Below are positions 14,542-22,896 of a stretch of 57,911 nucleotides of DNA, piece by piece. The notes beneath the pieces were generated by a model that was given only the letters and a program-made list of their open reading frames with translations, ran no database searches and had not been told where the DNA came from. The stretch comes from Bifidobacterium breve (lineage in GTDB: Bacteria; Actinomycetota; Acidimicrobiia; Acidimicrobiales; Acidimicrobilacustridaceae). The stretch's first letter is position 1. Each line of letters starts with the position of its first letter. The translations under genes and the position numbers were made by a program. The stretch covers positions 1-57,911 of the forward strand of contig CAMAYJ010000007.1 in assembly GCA_945862505.1 (NCBI GenBank), given 5' to 3'.

Positions 14542-14652
14542 ATGACCTGGAATGCCGACGTGGCCGAGATCGTCGCCAACGCCATCCAAAACGCGGACAA
14601 CGCTCTGGCCCAGCCGAACCGGATCGGTTGTCCGCCACCACCGAACAAGTGA
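14542..14652 (+). CDS. possible 36-residue peptide downstream of the ATPase operon
   Basis: ATG at 14542 opens a short frame (MTWNADVAEIVANAIQNADN, ending IGCPPPPNK) 19 bases after the previous stop. The start is amphipathic-helical, and the end carries a single Cys in a Pro-rich tail. The upstream bases (AAACTCCCGCC) do not give a convincing ribosome site, so it could be chance or a gene remnant. Its position right after the two-gene operon is what makes it worth recording. Confidence 0.35.
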   Translation: MTWNADVAEIVANAIQNADNALAQPNRIGCPPPPNK

Positions 14653-14750
14653 CGGCCCCGCCGAGGTTGCAACGCTGAAAGCGACTGCCAGTCGTGTCGC
14701 TCCCGGCGAATCCCGACCCTTGCCTGTCTTCAATTCAGTAGCCTTTGAAG

Positions 14751-15818
14751 ATGCGCAAAATTTCGATCGTTGCAGTCCTCGTTGTGGCCACATTCATCGC
14801 TGGATGCAGTTCCGACTCTGACGATCGAGGGGTCTCACGAGCGGTCGTCATCATGTCTGGCGGCGGTGCGGTGAGCCCCTTCACCACCCCCACACAGGCC
14901 TGCTCCAGCGATGACGGGTTCCTCGAGGCGGGCAACACCGACACCGCTCTACGTGTGTCACTACTCGCGGCGGGCAAGCAAGTTTACACCGCACCGGCGA
15001 TGGTGCCGTGGGGTCCAGTGTCCGATCCCGATCCGACGAGTTTCGGTCCTTTCAAGGACTGCCCCGTCGTTCTTCCGGAGTCGATGACGGTGATGTCGGC
15101 CGGTGATGTCGACGCAGCCGGCGAGAAACTCGCTCGCTTTGTCAACTATCTCCACGATACGTACGGGGTCACCGACGTCGACTTCGTCGGCCACTCCAAT
15201 GGCGGCTTGTTTAGTCGCGCGGCCACGCGGATCCTTAAGCAGACGAGCGCACCGATCACCGTGCGATCCATCTCCATGCTCGGGACCCCGAATGATGGCT
15301 CCGTTCCGGGCTCCTACACCTGGGGCGAATACGAGAAGGCTGACTGTCTGGGCGTTGTGTTCTGCGAGAAGTTCAACGAGAACTGGCTCGAGTATGCGGC
15401 GCAGGACGACCTCGGACTCAACCGCGAAAACACGTTCAAGTACCTCGACGGCGAACCCGGCTGGAACAAGGCGCAGGAGGGTTACCTCGACGGCATTCCG
15501 GTCACCTTGCTGGCGGGCGCTGCCTTCACTTCCGACGGCGGCAAGCCGACGATGTGGCCCTACGACGGCATCACCTCTCGATACAGCGCGTGGGCAGAGG
15601 GTGTTTCCGATGCGGTGATTCCGTGGCGTGCGTGCTGGGCGGGGCCGCTAACTCACAGCATCTTTGTCACCGATGCCTATAACCAGTTGTCGCAAGCCAA
15701 ACCTGCATGGGACTGGCAGACGGCGCTCACCTGGAACGCCGACGCGCTCGCTCGCGTCAACCGGGCCATTGACGAGTCAGATACCGCGCTGCAGCGACCG
15801 ACTCGTCAGGGCTGCTGA
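14751..15818 (+). CDS. lipase-like alpha/beta-hydrolase lipoprotein
   Basis: A 355-residue protein from the ATG at 14751 (a TTG two codons upstream is possible). Residues 1-19 form a lipoprotein signal with lipobox FIAGC (Cys19). The nucleophile elbow GHSNGG places Ser149 as the catalytic Ser. It is followed by a lipase-like SMLGTPNDGSVPG, and the C-terminal part has GVSDAVIPW, a likely site of the acid residue, and LTHSIFV with the catalytic His. Multiple Cys suggest disulfides. It would hydrolyse esters at the outer face of the membrane; the substrate is unknown. Confidence 0.8.
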   Translation: MRKISIVAVLVVATFIAGCSSDSDDRGVSRAVVIMSGGGAVSPFTTPTQACSSDDGFLEAGNTDTALRVSLLAAGKQVYTAPAMVPWGPVSDPDPTSFGPFKDCPVVLPESMTVMSAGDVDAAGEKLARFVNYLHDTYGVTDVDFVGHSNGGLFSRAATRILKQTSAPITVRSISMLGTPNDGSVPGSYTWGEYEKADCLGVVFCEKFNENWLEYAAQDDLGLNRENTFKYLDGEPGWNKAQEGYLDGIPVTLLAGAAFTSDGGKPTMWPYDGITSRYSAWAEGVSDAVIPWRACWAGPLTHSIFVTDAYNQLSQAKPAWDWQTALTWNADALARVNRAIDESDTALQRPTRQGC

Positions 15819-16020
15819 CTTCGCGGAAGCCATCCGGTTGGGAAGTCTTGTTTGTCTTCCCTTGCATAGAACTAGGTGACGTTCAACACCGCACGGTTCG
15901 ATGGTTTGCATGAACCAAACCAGCGCGAGAGGTCCTGGCTCAGGTCTCGACCGACTCTTCAGCACAACGTGTGTCAACCAGTCGACACATGTAGCTGTTG
16001 GGCTATCTGACAATGGTCCA

Positions 16021-16797
16021 GGACAGTCGCAGGTCAAGAAGGCAGCGATTATTTATGGTGACTTTGTCGCTCTTGTTGATTTGGCAAAAAAAGCTGTCAT
16101 TGCTTACGAACAGGTTGGTTGGAATTTTCTCGACTGCGAGCAGACATACAACATTTTGGGTGAGGCAAATTGGTTGCCGTTTGTGCAGCGGTTGAAAGAC
16201 TGTGGCGCTGAAATTGTATACTTCTCAGATTCTCCGGCTCCGCACTTCGAAAATCTTCTTGATGCAGCAAAGGCTCTTGACTACAACCCACTGTGGATGC
16301 AGGAGGCCAATTTCTACGACAGCGCATTTGCAAAGTGGAACACGAACGGCAACGCCGACAACGTCTATGTGCAGATGCCGTACTACCCGTTTGAACAAGC
16401 CGACAAGGTCCCGGCAACTGCAAAATATATTGAAATTGTGCAGGCAAACGGCGGTGCAACCAGTCTCTCTGGTGCACAGGCGACTGCGGCGTTTCTGCTT
16501 TGGGCGCAAGGTGTCAAAGAGTGTGAGTCGAACCTCACGAGCGATTGTGTGATTAGCGCGCTTCAGAAGATTACGAGTTACGACGCTGGCGGCTTGCAGT
16601 CACCGACGAACCCCGGTGGCAACAAGCCCGGGGATTGTTCGATGGTTGTAAAGCTTTCGGGCACTGAGTTTGAGCAGGTGTTGCCGACCACGATCGGAAC
16701 CCAAGCATGCAATCCGAAGTATCTCGTCAGCCTCACTGGTCCAGCAGTCGATCGAGCCAAGTTGGACGGCAACCGCATCTCAAAAGCGGCGGAGTAG
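16021..16797 (+). pseudogene. 5'-truncated periplasmic binding protein (Peripla_BP_6) remnant
   Basis: From about VKKAAIIYGDF the frame encodes the second lobe of a branched-chain amino-acid-type binding protein: FVQRLKDCGAEIVYFSDSP, LLDAAKALDYNPLWMQEANF, FEQADKVPATAKYIEIV, FLLWAQGVKECESNLTSDCV. The first lobe and signal peptide, some 150-180 residues, are missing; the open frame upstream to the ATG at 15901 shows no resemblance to the family. The bases are AT-richer than the neighbours (TTATTTATGGTGACTTTGTC), which suggests a different source. A weak hairpin (GGGAAG/CTTCCC, 15840-15861) lies upstream, after the lipase. Confidence 0.65.
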
Positions 16798-16849
16798 AAC
16801 TGAGAAGTTTTTCAACGGCGGCGGGCAAACCTCGGTAATCTCCTCACTC

Positions 16850-17599
16850 ATGGACTGGATCTCTGACCCCACCGCTTGGAGTGCGCTAGCAGCGCTACTC
16901 ACACTTGAGATCGTGCTCGGTGTCGACAATGTCGTCTTCATTTCGATTCTCGCTTCCAAGCTCCCCCCTGAGGAGCAGGACAAGGCCCGAAGGATCGGGC
17001 TTCTTGCTGCAGGCGGAATGCGAGTTCTCCTGCTGTTGGCGGTGGGCTGGGTGGTCACCCTCAAGACGGAATTGTTCACGATCGGGTCGGTGGGTTTCAG
17101 TGGCAAAGAGTTGATTTTGCTCGCGGGCGGCCTCTTCCTCATTTACAAGGCGACGAAAGAGATCCACCACAAACTCGAGGGAGACGAGGGCACAACTTCA
17201 GCAAAGGTCGCTCCCACGATCGTCGCTGTCATCGGCCAGGTGCTGCTGCTCGATATCGTGTTCTCGATCGACTCGGTCATCACGGCCGTTGGTATGACGA
17301 GTTATGTCGGGGTCATGATCATCGCGATCATGACGGCTGTTTTCGTGATGCTTCTGGCCTCGAAGGCCATCTATACATTCGTGAACGCCCATCCGTCGGT
17401 CAAGATGCTGGCGCTGGCCTTCCTGCTCCTGATCGGCACGACGCTGATTGCCGAGGGATTCGGACAGAAGATTCCCAAGGGCTACATCTACGCCGCTATG
17501 ACCTTCTCCGTATTCGTCGAGGTCCTCAATATCGGCACCCGGCGCAAGAAGAAGCACGTCGAGCCGCTGCACCTTCGCGAACCGGTCGTCAACGACTAG
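16850..17599 (+). CDS. TerC/YoaE-family integral membrane protein
   Basis: A 249-residue protein starting at MDWISDPTAW, the classic TerC-family beginning. Diagnostic intramembrane motifs are LEIVLGVDNVVFIS (residues 19-32) and LLDIVFSIDSVITAVGM (about 136-152), each with the conserved Asp pair thought to bind metal. There are seven hydrophobic segments and a charged tail (TRRKKKHVEP). Family members export manganese or take part in metal-stress and membrane-protein biogenesis functions. It stands alone, 190 bases before the rhodopsin gene. Confidence 0.9.
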   Translation: MDWISDPTAWSALAALLTLEIVLGVDNVVFISILASKLPPEEQDKARRIGLLAAGGMRVLLLLAVGWVVTLKTELFTIGSVGFSGKELILLAGGLFLIYKATKEIHHKLEGDEGTTSAKVAPTIVAVIGQVLLLDIVFSIDSVITAVGMTSYVGVMIIAIMTAVFVMLLASKAIYTFVNAHPSVKMLALAFLLLIGTTLIAEGFGQKIPKGYIYAAMTFSVFVEVLNIGTRRKKKHVEPLHLREPVVND

Positions 17600-17712
17600 G
17601 GCGTCCAATGGCTCTAGGCCAGTTCAGAGGGGGCCCGCTCGTCCCCAGATTTTGTTGGCTTGAATACGTGACAAACGCCACAAAAGGTCTAAATTTAGAG
17701 GGCCTGTAGGAA

Positions 17713-17744
17713 ACCGGATCAAGATGCATTGGTCTCGATCCGGT
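17713..17744 (+). promoter_or_regulatory. Perfect 8-bp inverted repeat in the rhodopsin leader
   Basis: ACCGGATC (17713-17720) and GATCCGGT (17737-17744) are exact reverse complements, separated by 16 bases, and end 40 bases before the rhodopsin start. No T-run follows, so it is not a standard terminator for the upstream TerC gene. It could be an operator or an RNA hairpin in the leader. Confidence 0.4.
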
Positions 17745-17784
17745 CAATCCTGAAGTCTTTAACCTCAAAGAAAGTATCGGTGCA

Positions 17785-18543
17785 ATGGAAGAAATCATGA
17801 CAACCGGTTCCAGCCTGATGAATACGGTGACGTTGACCGGCAACGAATATTTGCTGGTCTACAACGTCTTTTCGCTTGTGGTTGCGTCAATGTTCGCCGC
17901 CTTCGTTTATTTCCTTATGAACGCTTCACAGGTTGCGAAGCAGTACCGCAACGCAGTGGTCGTCTCCGCTGTCGTCGTCGGAATCGCCGGTTACCACTAC
18001 TTCCGCATCTTCTCCGGATGGTCCGATGGCCAGTTCAACGAGGGCTACCGCTACGCCGACTGGCTTCTGACCGTACCGTTGCTGCTCATCGAACTCTTGA
18101 TCGTTCTTGGTCTGAGTTCAGAGAAGCGCCGTCCGCTCACGATCCGTTTGGTAACTGCTGCCGTCTTGATGATCGGCCTCGGTTACCCGGGCGAGATTTC
18201 GACCAGCGATAGCACGAAGTGGATCTTCTGGGCGTTGGCGATGATCCCATTCATCTACATCCTCGCCATCCTTTACAAGGAGATCACTGCTGCGACAAAG
18301 CGCGAGTCTGCCGGAGTGGCGCAGGCCCTTCGTCTTGCTCTTGGCCTCTTGCTGTTGGCTTGGTTGGTCTACCCGATTGCCTACCTCTTCCCGATCATCT
18401 TCGGTGAGGACAGTTCGATGGCCGAAACGGTACGTCAGGTTGGATACTCGGTTGCTGATCTTCTGGCCAAGCCCGTCTACGGCCTCGCCATTCTTGCGGT
18501 CGCAAAACTGCGCACCCGTGAGGAAGCTCCTTCCGCAAACTGA
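17785..18543 (+). CDS. light-driven proton-pump rhodopsin (proteorhodopsin/xanthorhodopsin-like)
   Basis: A 252-residue seven-helix protein. Helix C reads GYRYADWLLTVPLLLIELLI: Asp92, Thr96 and Glu103 match the DTE residues of outward proton pumps (acceptor, Thr, donor), and Leu100 at the tuning site predicts green absorption. His71 (GYHYF) matches the helix-B His that pairs with the acceptor. Lys229 (ADLLAKPVYG) is the retinal Schiff-base residue. An internal ATG at 17797, preceded by GGAAG, is an alternative start. No retinal-forming dioxygenase or carotenoid genes lie in the window, so retinal must come from elsewhere. By position from memory, Trp149 occupies the site that is Gly in carotenoid-antenna rhodopsins. 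Confidence 0.93.
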   Translation: MEEIMTTGSSLMNTVTLTGNEYLLVYNVFSLVVASMFAAFVYFLMNASQVAKQYRNAVVVSAVVVGIAGYHYFRIFSGWSDGQFNEGYRYADWLLTVPLLLIELLIVLGLSSEKRRPLTIRLVTAAVLMIGLGYPGEISTSDSTKWIFWALAMIPFIYILAILYKEITAATKRESAGVAQALRLALGLLLLAWLVYPIAYLFPIIFGEDSSMAETVRQVGYSVADLLAKPVYGLAILAVAKLRTREEAPSAN

Positions 18544-18644
18544 TTCACAAATAGTCGTAACAATCCGCAGCGTCGTCACCCGGGGTACTCCCTCAGGTGG
18601 CGGCGCTGTGGCCGTTTTCCGCGGTTCGATCGACGCTGGCTTTG

Positions 18645-20378
18645 TCAGTGAACGGTGACAGTATCGGTGTCGCGACCTGAACGCAGCACGGCCCCGGGCC
18701 GAGCTCCGGTGGACGCCCCATCGGCAACGGTCACGACGCCTCCGACAAACACGCGCACGACGCCAACCGAATCAGCGTGCATGCGCGGTGAGCCGCCGGG
18801 AAGATCGTGCGCAATTGTCGGTGTGGCAGTGTCGATGGTGGCGGGATCAAACACCACCAGATCGGCAATCCATCCCTCTTGCACCTGGCCGCGGTCGCGC
18901 AGTCCTAGATGACGTGCGGGCACGTCAGTGAGCGCTTGCACGGCGCGCTCGAGGCTTAGCAACTTCCGTCCACGAAGTGAATCGGCAAGCAGGCGAGTGG
19001 GGTAGGAGCCACCACACATGCGGTCGAGGTGCGCACCAGCGTCGCTGCCGCCGAGGATGACGTCGGGGTCATCCCACAGTTCGCGCCGCATGTTCCAGTG
19101 AGCGTCGTCATCGTCGGGAGCACTTGGCCACAACACGGTGCGCAGGTCGTCGGCGATGACGATGTCGATGAGCGTGTCGAAGGGTTCGGCGTCACCGCGC
19201 TCGGCAGCGATATCGCGGACCTTGCGGCCGGCGAGTCCCTCATTGGCGGCGCTGAACGTGTCGCCAATGATGTAGTCAGCGAATCCGGCAAGGCGGCGGA
19301 ACATGCCAGCTTCCTCGCTATCGGCTCGGGCAACCATCGTCCGACGCGTTGCTTCGTCACGCAGCATCTCGATGCGTTCCGGAACTGGTGCGTTGAGAAT
19401 CGGCCCCCATCCGGGCATCAAATTGAGTGCGCAGTAATTTCCAAAACTCATGTTCATCGGAACGATCACCGGCATTGTGAGCGCCACAACACGCCCGCCG
19501 AGTTCGCGCGCCCGCTTCGACACCGCAAGATGGCGGTCAACACGACCGGGGTCGCGCGTATCAACAACAAGCAGGTTCCAGTTCAGCGGTCGGTTGGCCC
19601 GCACTGACATTGCCGGCAACAGTTCGAGTTCAGATTCGTCGAACCCGTCGCTTGCTCCTTCGAAGATTCCTTCGAGTGTGGTGCCGGGCCATTGACCGGT
19701 CTCTTCGCATAACGAGAGGATCTCTTCACGGTCGGCACCCTTCGCTGGCACCGGGTCGCCATTGCCGTCGCTGTGCGAGGACGAGCAGTCCATCGAAAGC
19801 CCGAGCGCGCCGGCTTCGATCGACGCACCAAGCGCGCGCCGCATGTCACCCAGTTCACTCGGGGTTGCTGCTCGGAAATTCGCTTCCGCTCCGAGCACGT
19901 AACGGCGCAGCGCACTGTGGCCGATCATGAAGCCAGCGTTGACTGCGATCGTTCCTTCGAGCGCGTCGAGATACTCACCAAAGGTTGTCCAAGACCACGG
20001 CACTCCTTGTTCCAGTGCATCGAGCGGCATGCCCTCGACCTTTGCCAGCATCCGTCGGATGTAGTCGGCATCTTGCGGGTGAACCGGGGCGATGCTGAAA
20101 CTGCAGTTACCACCGATCACTGAGGTAACGCCGTGAACATTCGATGGAGCGGCGAACGGATCCCAGAAAAGTTGCGCGTCGTAATGGGTGTGCATGTCGA
20201 CGAAGCCGGGGCTCACTACGAGGCCAGCGGCATCGAAGGTCTCGCGCGATTCCTCTTGCAACCCGCCCGGTTCGACGATCGCCACGATGCGGCCATCGCG
20301 AATGCCGATGTCAGCGGCGAATGCCGGCGCGCCCGTACCGTCCACCACAGTTGCACCGATGATTCGATGATCAAGCAC
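18645..20378 (-). CDS. N-acyl-D-amino-acid deacylase-like amidohydrolase (amidohydrolase 3)
   Basis: The protein starts at GTG 20378, behind AGAGGGGGAATC, and has about 577 residues. It shows the cyclic-amidase start HRIIGATVVDGTGAPAFAAD, the metal-binding VSPGFVDMHTHYDAQLFWDP, and GVTSVIGGNCSFSIAPV, which is typical of D-aminoacylases. ILGGSDAGAHLDRMCGGSYP and the C-terminal beta-sandwich segment GQVQEGWIADLVVFDPATI complete the pattern. It should cleave N-acyl groups from D-amino acids or hydrolyse related cyclic amides. Its promoter faces the dehydrogenase gene at 20541 across a short tandem repeat. Confidence 0.88.
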   Translation of the reverse strand: MLDHRIIGATVVDGTGAPAFAADIGIRDGRIVAIVEPGGLQEESRETFDAAGLVVSPGFVDMHTHYDAQLFWDPFAAPSNVHGVTSVIGGNCSFSIAPVHPQDADYIRRMLAKVEGMPLDALEQGVPWSWTTFGEYLDALEGTIAVNAGFMIGHSALRRYVLGAEANFRAATPSELGDMRRALGASIEAGALGLSMDCSSSHSDGNGDPVPAKGADREEILSLCEETGQWPGTTLEGIFEGASDGFDESELELLPAMSVRANRPLNWNLLVVDTRDPGRVDRHLAVSKRARELGGRVVALTMPVIVPMNMSFGNYCALNLMPGWGPILNAPVPERIEMLRDEATRRTMVARADSEEAGMFRRLAGFADYIIGDTFSAANEGLAGRKVRDIAAERGDAEPFDTLIDIVIADDLRTVLWPSAPDDDDAHWNMRRELWDDPDVILGGSDAGAHLDRMCGGSYPTRLLADSLRGRKLLSLERAVQALTDVPARHLGLRDRGQVQEGWIADLVVFDPATIDTATPTIAHDLPGGSPRMHADSVGVVRVFVGGVVTVADGASTGARPGAVLRSGRDTDTVTVH

Positions 20379-20433
20379 GATTCCCCCTCTTGGCCCGACT
20401 TGTTGCTTCCTCAATCTCATAAACTTAGGTCTT

Positions 20434-20473
20434 CTAGCGGGCTAGCGGGCTAGCGGGCTAGCGGGCTAGCGGG
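20434..20473. repeat. Five tandem copies of an 8-bp unit (CTAGCGGG)
   Basis: Five exact head-to-tail copies of CTAGCGGG lie between the divergent starts at 20378 and 20541. Each junction creates the palindrome GCTAGC, so the array offers four evenly spaced sites on one face of the helix about every 8 bases. CTAG is generally rare in bacteria. The copy number could vary by slippage and change the spacing of either promoter. Confidence 0.9.
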
Positions 20474-20540
20474 CCGATAGTCGTGGAGAGGGCCTAGGGC
20501 CATTTACGTGGTTGACTGACGTGAGCGACATAGGGGAATC

Positions 20541-21581
20541 ATGCAGGCTTGGCGCGTACATGGAACTGGCGAACCACACGAGGTGCTGCGCCTGGACGAA
20601 ATTGACGAACCCCGGATTGAAGATTTCGCGGGGATGAGTATGGGATTGCCAGGGTGGATACCCACTGGTCCCGGGCTTGAACCATTCACCGATTGGGTAG
20701 TTCTGCGTATGAGCCATGCTGCGCTCGCCCTGCCCGACGTGACAATGGCTCGAGGCGATTATCCCGTTCCGATTACGCGTCCGTACATCACGGGTCAGGA
20801 AGGCGTCGGTGAAGTCATCGGCGCCGCACCGGCGTGGCAACACATGATGGGTAAACGCGTTGCTGCAGTTGCCATTCAGCCGTGGGGTTCGCTGGCCTCG
20901 GTAACGGTAGGAATCTCAATGATTTTTGAAATTCCATCGGGAATGACCGATGAACAAGCTGCAGGGTTTCTCATCCCTGCGCACACTGCGTATCACGCAG
21001 CGATTCGGCGCGGAGAGGTGCGATCTGGCGAGACAGTTGTGGTGACAGGCGCGGCCGGGGGGCTGGGTTCGGCGATTGTTCAGCTATGCGTTGCGCAAGG
21101 TGCGCGCGTGATCGCGGTGGTGGGAAGCAGCGACAAAGTCACTTTCTGCGAATCGCTCGGCGCAGAAGCGGTCGACCATTCCGCCAATTCGTTTGTCGAC
21201 TCGGTACGAGAATTGACCGGTGGGGCTGGAGTCGACGTGGTCATCGATCCAGTTCAGGGCGAGATGGGCTTGGCGGCACAGTCGCTCCTTCGACCCAATG
21301 GCCGTCGTGTTTTGTGCGGCCATGCCGGTGGGCTCATTTCTCATGACCCACACTTTTACGTGTACAACCACACGCTGGTCGGGGCAACATTGGGAAGTTA
21401 CCCACGCGAAGAGATGCGTCGGATCAATGTCGAAACGCAAGAAGCCTTGGAGACATTGATTGCTGAGGGGCAGTATCGACCCACCGTTGAACGTGTTGTC
21501 GACTGGCTTGATGTGCCCGAAGCTTGCAAAGACCTTGCGGAACGTCGCACGCTCGGCCGTGTCGTGGTCCGTGTTCCCTGA
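20541..21581 (+). CDS. medium-chain (zinc-type/quinone oxidoreductase-like) dehydrogenase
   Basis: A 346-residue MDR-superfamily protein. The N-terminal GroES-like domain contains RPYITGQEGVGEVIGAAP. The Rossmann domain has VVVTGAAGGLGSAIVQLCVAQGARVIAVVGSSDK, the AxGGxG pattern of NADPH-quinone-reductase-like members, and GAGVDVVIDPVQGEMG. The Cys and His ligands of zinc alcohol dehydrogenases are not evident, which favours a zinc-free enoyl reductase or quinone reductase. The substrate is unknown. It is convergent with the alcohol dehydrogenase, 23 bases away. Confidence 0.87.
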   Translation: MQAWRVHGTGEPHEVLRLDEIDEPRIEDFAGMSMGLPGWIPTGPGLEPFTDWVVLRMSHAALALPDVTMARGDYPVPITRPYITGQEGVGEVIGAAPAWQHMMGKRVAAVAIQPWGSLASVTVGISMIFEIPSGMTDEQAAGFLIPAHTAYHAAIRRGEVRSGETVVVTGAAGGLGSAIVQLCVAQGARVIAVVGSSDKVTFCESLGAEAVDHSANSFVDSVRELTGGAGVDVVIDPVQGEMGLAAQSLLRPNGRRVLCGHAGGLISHDPHFYVYNHTLVGATLGSYPREEMRRINVETQEALETLIAEGQYRPTVERVVDWLDVPEACKDLAERRTLGRVVVRVP

Positions 21582-21604
21582 GACAGCAGAGAGCTACCGT
21601 TTAT

Positions 21605-22714
21605 TTACAGGGTGACAACGCCTCTGATATTTCGTCCTGCGGCAAGGTCATCGACAGCGGAATTGATGTCGTCGAGTTGATAACGGCGTGTGATCATCTC
21701 GTCGAGTTTCAATTTTCCGGCTCGATAGAGATCGATCTGGCGGAGAATATCCACCGGGGGACTACACATCCCGAACAGTGCACCGCGAATGGTTTTCTGC
21801 ATTCCACCAAGGGCCAGTAGGTGAATAGGAATTGCCGCTGGTTCGGAATTTGCAGCCATGCCCGTGACCACAACGGTTCCGCCTTTTGCGATCGCATCGA
21901 ACGCATTAGCGACATCGGTATTTGTCGGCTGACCCATGCAGAGAATTGCCGACTCGGCACCTTGTCCGTCACTAATAGAACGGACGAAGTCGGTGGCCTC
22001 GGCGATAGTGGAATAGGTGTGAGTGGCTCCGAGAGTTGTCGCCATTTCCCGTTTGAATTCCACGGGATCAACAACGATGACTGTTGCTGCGCCAGCGAGC
22101 GCAGCGCCTTGAACTGCACTCATGCCGACACCGCCCGCACCAAGGACAAGAACGTTGTCTCCCGGCCGAACCTCGGCAGCATTGATCGCGGAGCCGAGGC
22201 CCGTGCCGACTCCACAGCCCAACAGACAGACGGTCTCAAGAGGCACGTCGTTCGGGATCTTCACGAGGGAGTTTTCTGAAACAACCGCGTACTGCGAGAA
22301 CGTGGAGATCAAGAGAAACTGATGAAGGTCTTGTCCGTCGTAGTGCATGCGATAGGTGCCATCAGGCATTGGCCCGTTCTGCAGGTGTGCCCCCAAATTG
22401 CAGAGGTTGGTTCTGCCTTGCGCGCAATAGCGGCAACGCCCACAACTCGGAATGAATGAGGCTACGAAGTGATCGCCGGGAGCGAAGCCGACGACGCCAG
22501 GGCCAACCTGCTCGACAACTCCGGCGCCTTCGTGCCCCGCGCACATCGGGAGTGGACCGGCGTGGCTGCCATCGAGGTAATGAACATCGCTGTGGCACAG
22601 TCCGCTCGCAACATAGCGAACGAGAACCTCATGCGCTTTTGGTTCGTCGACCTCAACGTCGACGACCTCGTACCGACCTGGGCTTTCGAATAACACCGCA
22701 GCGCGTGACTTCAT
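21605..22714 (-). CDS. NDMA-dependent-type zinc alcohol dehydrogenase
   Basis: A 369-residue protein from the ATG behind GTGGGGGAAGC. Zinc ligands are seen in SGLCHSDVHYLDG and CAGHEGAGVVE (catalytic) and in SCGRCRYCAQGRTNLC (structural, four Cys). GTYRMHYDGQDLHQFLLISTFSQY and VCLLGCGVGTGLGSA are characteristic of the actinobacterial NDMA-dependent alcohol dehydrogenases, which keep a tightly bound nicotinamide cofactor and often work with mycofactocin. GAGGVGMSAVQGA is the cofactor motif. No mycofactocin genes are in view. Confidence 0.88.
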   Translation of the reverse strand: MKSRAAVLFESPGRYEVVDVEVDEPKAHEVLVRYVASGLCHSDVHYLDGSHAGPLPMCAGHEGAGVVEQVGPGVVGFAPGDHFVASFIPSCGRCRYCAQGRTNLCNLGAHLQNGPMPDGTYRMHYDGQDLHQFLLISTFSQYAVVSENSLVKIPNDVPLETVCLLGCGVGTGLGSAINAAEVRPGDNVLVLGAGGVGMSAVQGAALAGAATVIVVDPVEFKREMATTLGATHTYSTIAEATDFVRSISDGQGAESAILCMGQPTNTDVANAFDAIAKGGTVVVTGMAANSEPAAIPIHLLALGGMQKTIRGALFGMCSPPVDILRQIDLYRAGKLKLDEMITRRYQLDDINSAVDDLAAGRNIRGVVTL

Positions 22715-22896
22715 TGCTTCCCCCACTTCACGTTAGGAAAATCCCCACCATCAGCATAGAGAAGGTGAACATCTTGCGGCATTGAAGACGCTCGCTGGCT
22801 CCTGTTGCTGCACCGTTCAGGCCGTGGACCTGCGTCTGTGCCGGTGAATTCGGGACTAACGTTGAGAATTCTCTAACGGTGTGGAGAGGTTCGTTC

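Noticed and set aside
15840-15861. Terminator after the lipase gene (GGGAAG/CTTCCC)
   Set aside because: The stem is only 6 bp and is followed by TTGCAT, not a T-run.
17630-17656. Terminator after the TerC gene (GGGG/CCCC then ATTTTG)
   Set aside because: The stem is too short and the loop long; it is not convincing.
20434-20473. CRISPR array
   Set aside because: The units are 8 bases and directly adjacent, with no spacers and no cas genes.
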